Positions 4,673-5,547 of a DNA stretch of 5,547 nt are shown here, piece by piece. Positions within the stretch are counted from its first letter, which is position 1. Each line of letters begins with the position of its first letter. The position numbers and the translations under genes are program-made. The notes under the pieces are model-generated. The model did no database searches, had not been told where the DNA came from, and worked only from the letters and a program-made list of their open reading frames with translations. The DNA is from Acetobacteraceae bacterium (GTDB lineage: Bacteria > Pseudomonadota > Alphaproteobacteria > Acetobacterales > Acetobacteraceae). The DNA lies in NCBI GenBank assembly GCA_947478535.1, contig CANJXD010000398.1, positions 1 to 5,547 on the forward strand, read 5' to 3'.

Positions 4673-5547
4673 CTACAGGCGCAGCCCCATCCGTCGGATC
4701 ATCGCCCCTTCCTCGGCGTAGCTGCGCCGGGCGGAGGAGGCATAGTCGTCCGGCCCCATATACATCGGCGCCATGTCGAAGCGATCCAGGACCGCCATAT
4801 GCGCGGGGTCGTAGAGCGCCTCCTTGAAGGCGTCATGCAGCACCCGCACGGCGTCGGCGTTCATCCCCTTCGGCCCCGCCAGCCCATAGGGGGAGGCGGA
4901 GACGATATCGATGCCGCTTTCCCGCAGCGTCGGCGTCTGCGGGAAGCGCTTCGCGCGTTCCGGCCCCCAGGTCACCAGCAGCTTGAGCCGCCCGGCCTGC
5001 ACCATTTCTGACCAGCCGGAACTGTCGGCCAGCGCCGTGGTCTGGCCGCTGAGCAGCGATGTCACGTTCTCGCTGAAGCCGCGGAAGGGCACATGCACCC
5101 AGTCGATCCCGCGCGCGCCGGCGATCTGTTCCATGGTGATGTGCAGCGAGGTGCCGACGCCCGGGGTGCCGTAGGTGACCTGGCCCGGATTGGCCTTCGC
5201 GTGATCGAGAAACTCCCCGAAGGTGTTCCACGGCGCATCCGCCCGCACCACCACGCCGAACAGATAGCCCGTGAGGTGGATGATCCAGGTAAAATCCTCG
5301 AGCGGGTTGAACAGCGCCCGGGCCGCCATCTGCGGATGGCGGAACACGCTGATCGGCATCTGGGTGATGACGTAGCCGTCATTGCGTTCGTTCAGCATCT
5401 GCTGCGCGCCGAGCACGCCACCGGCGCCGCCCTTGTTTTCCACAACCATAGGCTGGCCGAGGCGTCGCCCCGCCTGTTCGGCGATGATGCGCATCTGGAT
5501 ATCGGTAGTGCCGCCGGCGGCCCAGGGGACGAGCAGGCGGATCGGCC
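4673..5547 (-). CDS. Bug/TctC-family periplasmic solute-binding protein, N-terminus off the right edge
   Basis: Bug proteins are extracytoplasmic receptors of tripartite tricarboxylate transporters and bind small carboxylates and related compounds. 290 residues are visible; numbering starts at Pro encoded by 5545-5543, and the frame continues beyond the window. Full-length members have about 320-330 residues, so the missing part should be the signal peptide and first few mature residues. Seen: PIRLLVPWAAGGTTD (1-15), the family ligand-loop opening; RRLGQPMVVENKGGAGG (27-43); YGTPGVGTSLH (125-135), the second ligand loop; VPFRG (152-156) before a helix and SGQTTALAD; and TPTLRESGIDI (204-214). 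An internal ATG at 5494 is not the start because the conserved first loop lies upstream of it. No TctA or TctB membrane gene is in view, so this may be one of the many orphan Bug receptors typical of these bacteria. The ligand cannot be read from sequence. Confidence 0.92.
   Translation of the reverse strand, partial: PIRLLVPWAAGGTTDIQMRIIAEQAGRRLGQPMVVENKGGAGGVLGAQQMLNERNDGYVITQMPISVFRHPQMAARALFNPLEDFTWIIHLTGYLFGVVVRADAPWNTFGEFLDHAKANPGQVTYGTPGVGTSLHITMEQIAGARGIDWVHVPFRGFSENVTSLLSGQTTALADSSGWSEMVQAGRLKLLVTWGPERAKRFPQTPTLRESGIDIVSASPYGLAGPKGMNADAVRVLHDAFKEALYDPAHMAVLDRFDMAPMYMGPDDYASSARRSYAEEGAMIRRMGLRL

Noticed and set aside
3767..5011. 414-residue open frame on the plus strand, antisense to the DUF1835 and Bug-protein genes
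   Set aside because: It spans two well-supported genes on the other strand, its product is rich in Arg, Gln, His and Gly with no recognisable motif, and long antisense frames are expected in DNA this GC-rich.
1..5547. A new defence, mobile or RNA-guided system
   Set aside because: Every stretch longer than 60 bp is explained by a recognisable gene; I found no repeat array, recombinase, nuclease, reverse transcriptase or toxin-antitoxin pair.

Overview
The window is about 5.5 kb of very GC-rich, densely packed bacterial chromosome. It holds seven protein-coding genes with almost no space between them. I see no RNA gene, insertion sequence, CRISPR array or prophage signature. GC-rich codon use, Bug-type solute-binding proteins and a rluB-rsmD pair next to tadA all fit an alphaproteobacterium. 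I would guess Acetobacteraceae (Roseomonas-like), but this rests on protein style and not on a marker comparison.

Left block (1-2195, minus strand): three overlapping genes read leftwards, in transcription order. These are a class I glutamine-amidotransferase-like peptidase C26 (PuuD-type hydrolase), a 23S rRNA pseudouridine synthase of the RluB/RsuA family, and the 16S rRNA methyltransferase RsmD, which runs off the left edge. The first two share an ATGA overlap and the second and third overlap by 38 bp, so they are probably one translationally coupled operon. Divergent from it, across a 45 bp gap, is tadA (2241-2684, plus strand), which makes inosine at the tRNA wobble position. Three of these four genes modify RNA needed for decoding or ribosome maturation; the hydrolase between tadA and rluB is the odd member.

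Right block (2691-5547, minus strand): again in transcription order, a Bug/TctC-family periplasmic solute-binding protein (start beyond the right edge), a DUF1835-family protein of unknown function, and a CorA/ZntB-type metal transporter. The first two are separated by only three bases and lie in the same reading frame across a single TAG stop. The third follows after 56 bp and may have its own promoter. The transporter gene converges on tadA with only 6 bp between the stop codons.

Most of this is ordinary housekeeping and accessory metabolism. I found no convincing evidence of a new biological system. The points most worth a second look are the hydrolase coupled into an RNA-modification operon, the uncharacterised DUF1835 gene abutting a Bug-protein gene in frame, and the compact divergent promoter region with an inverted repeat.
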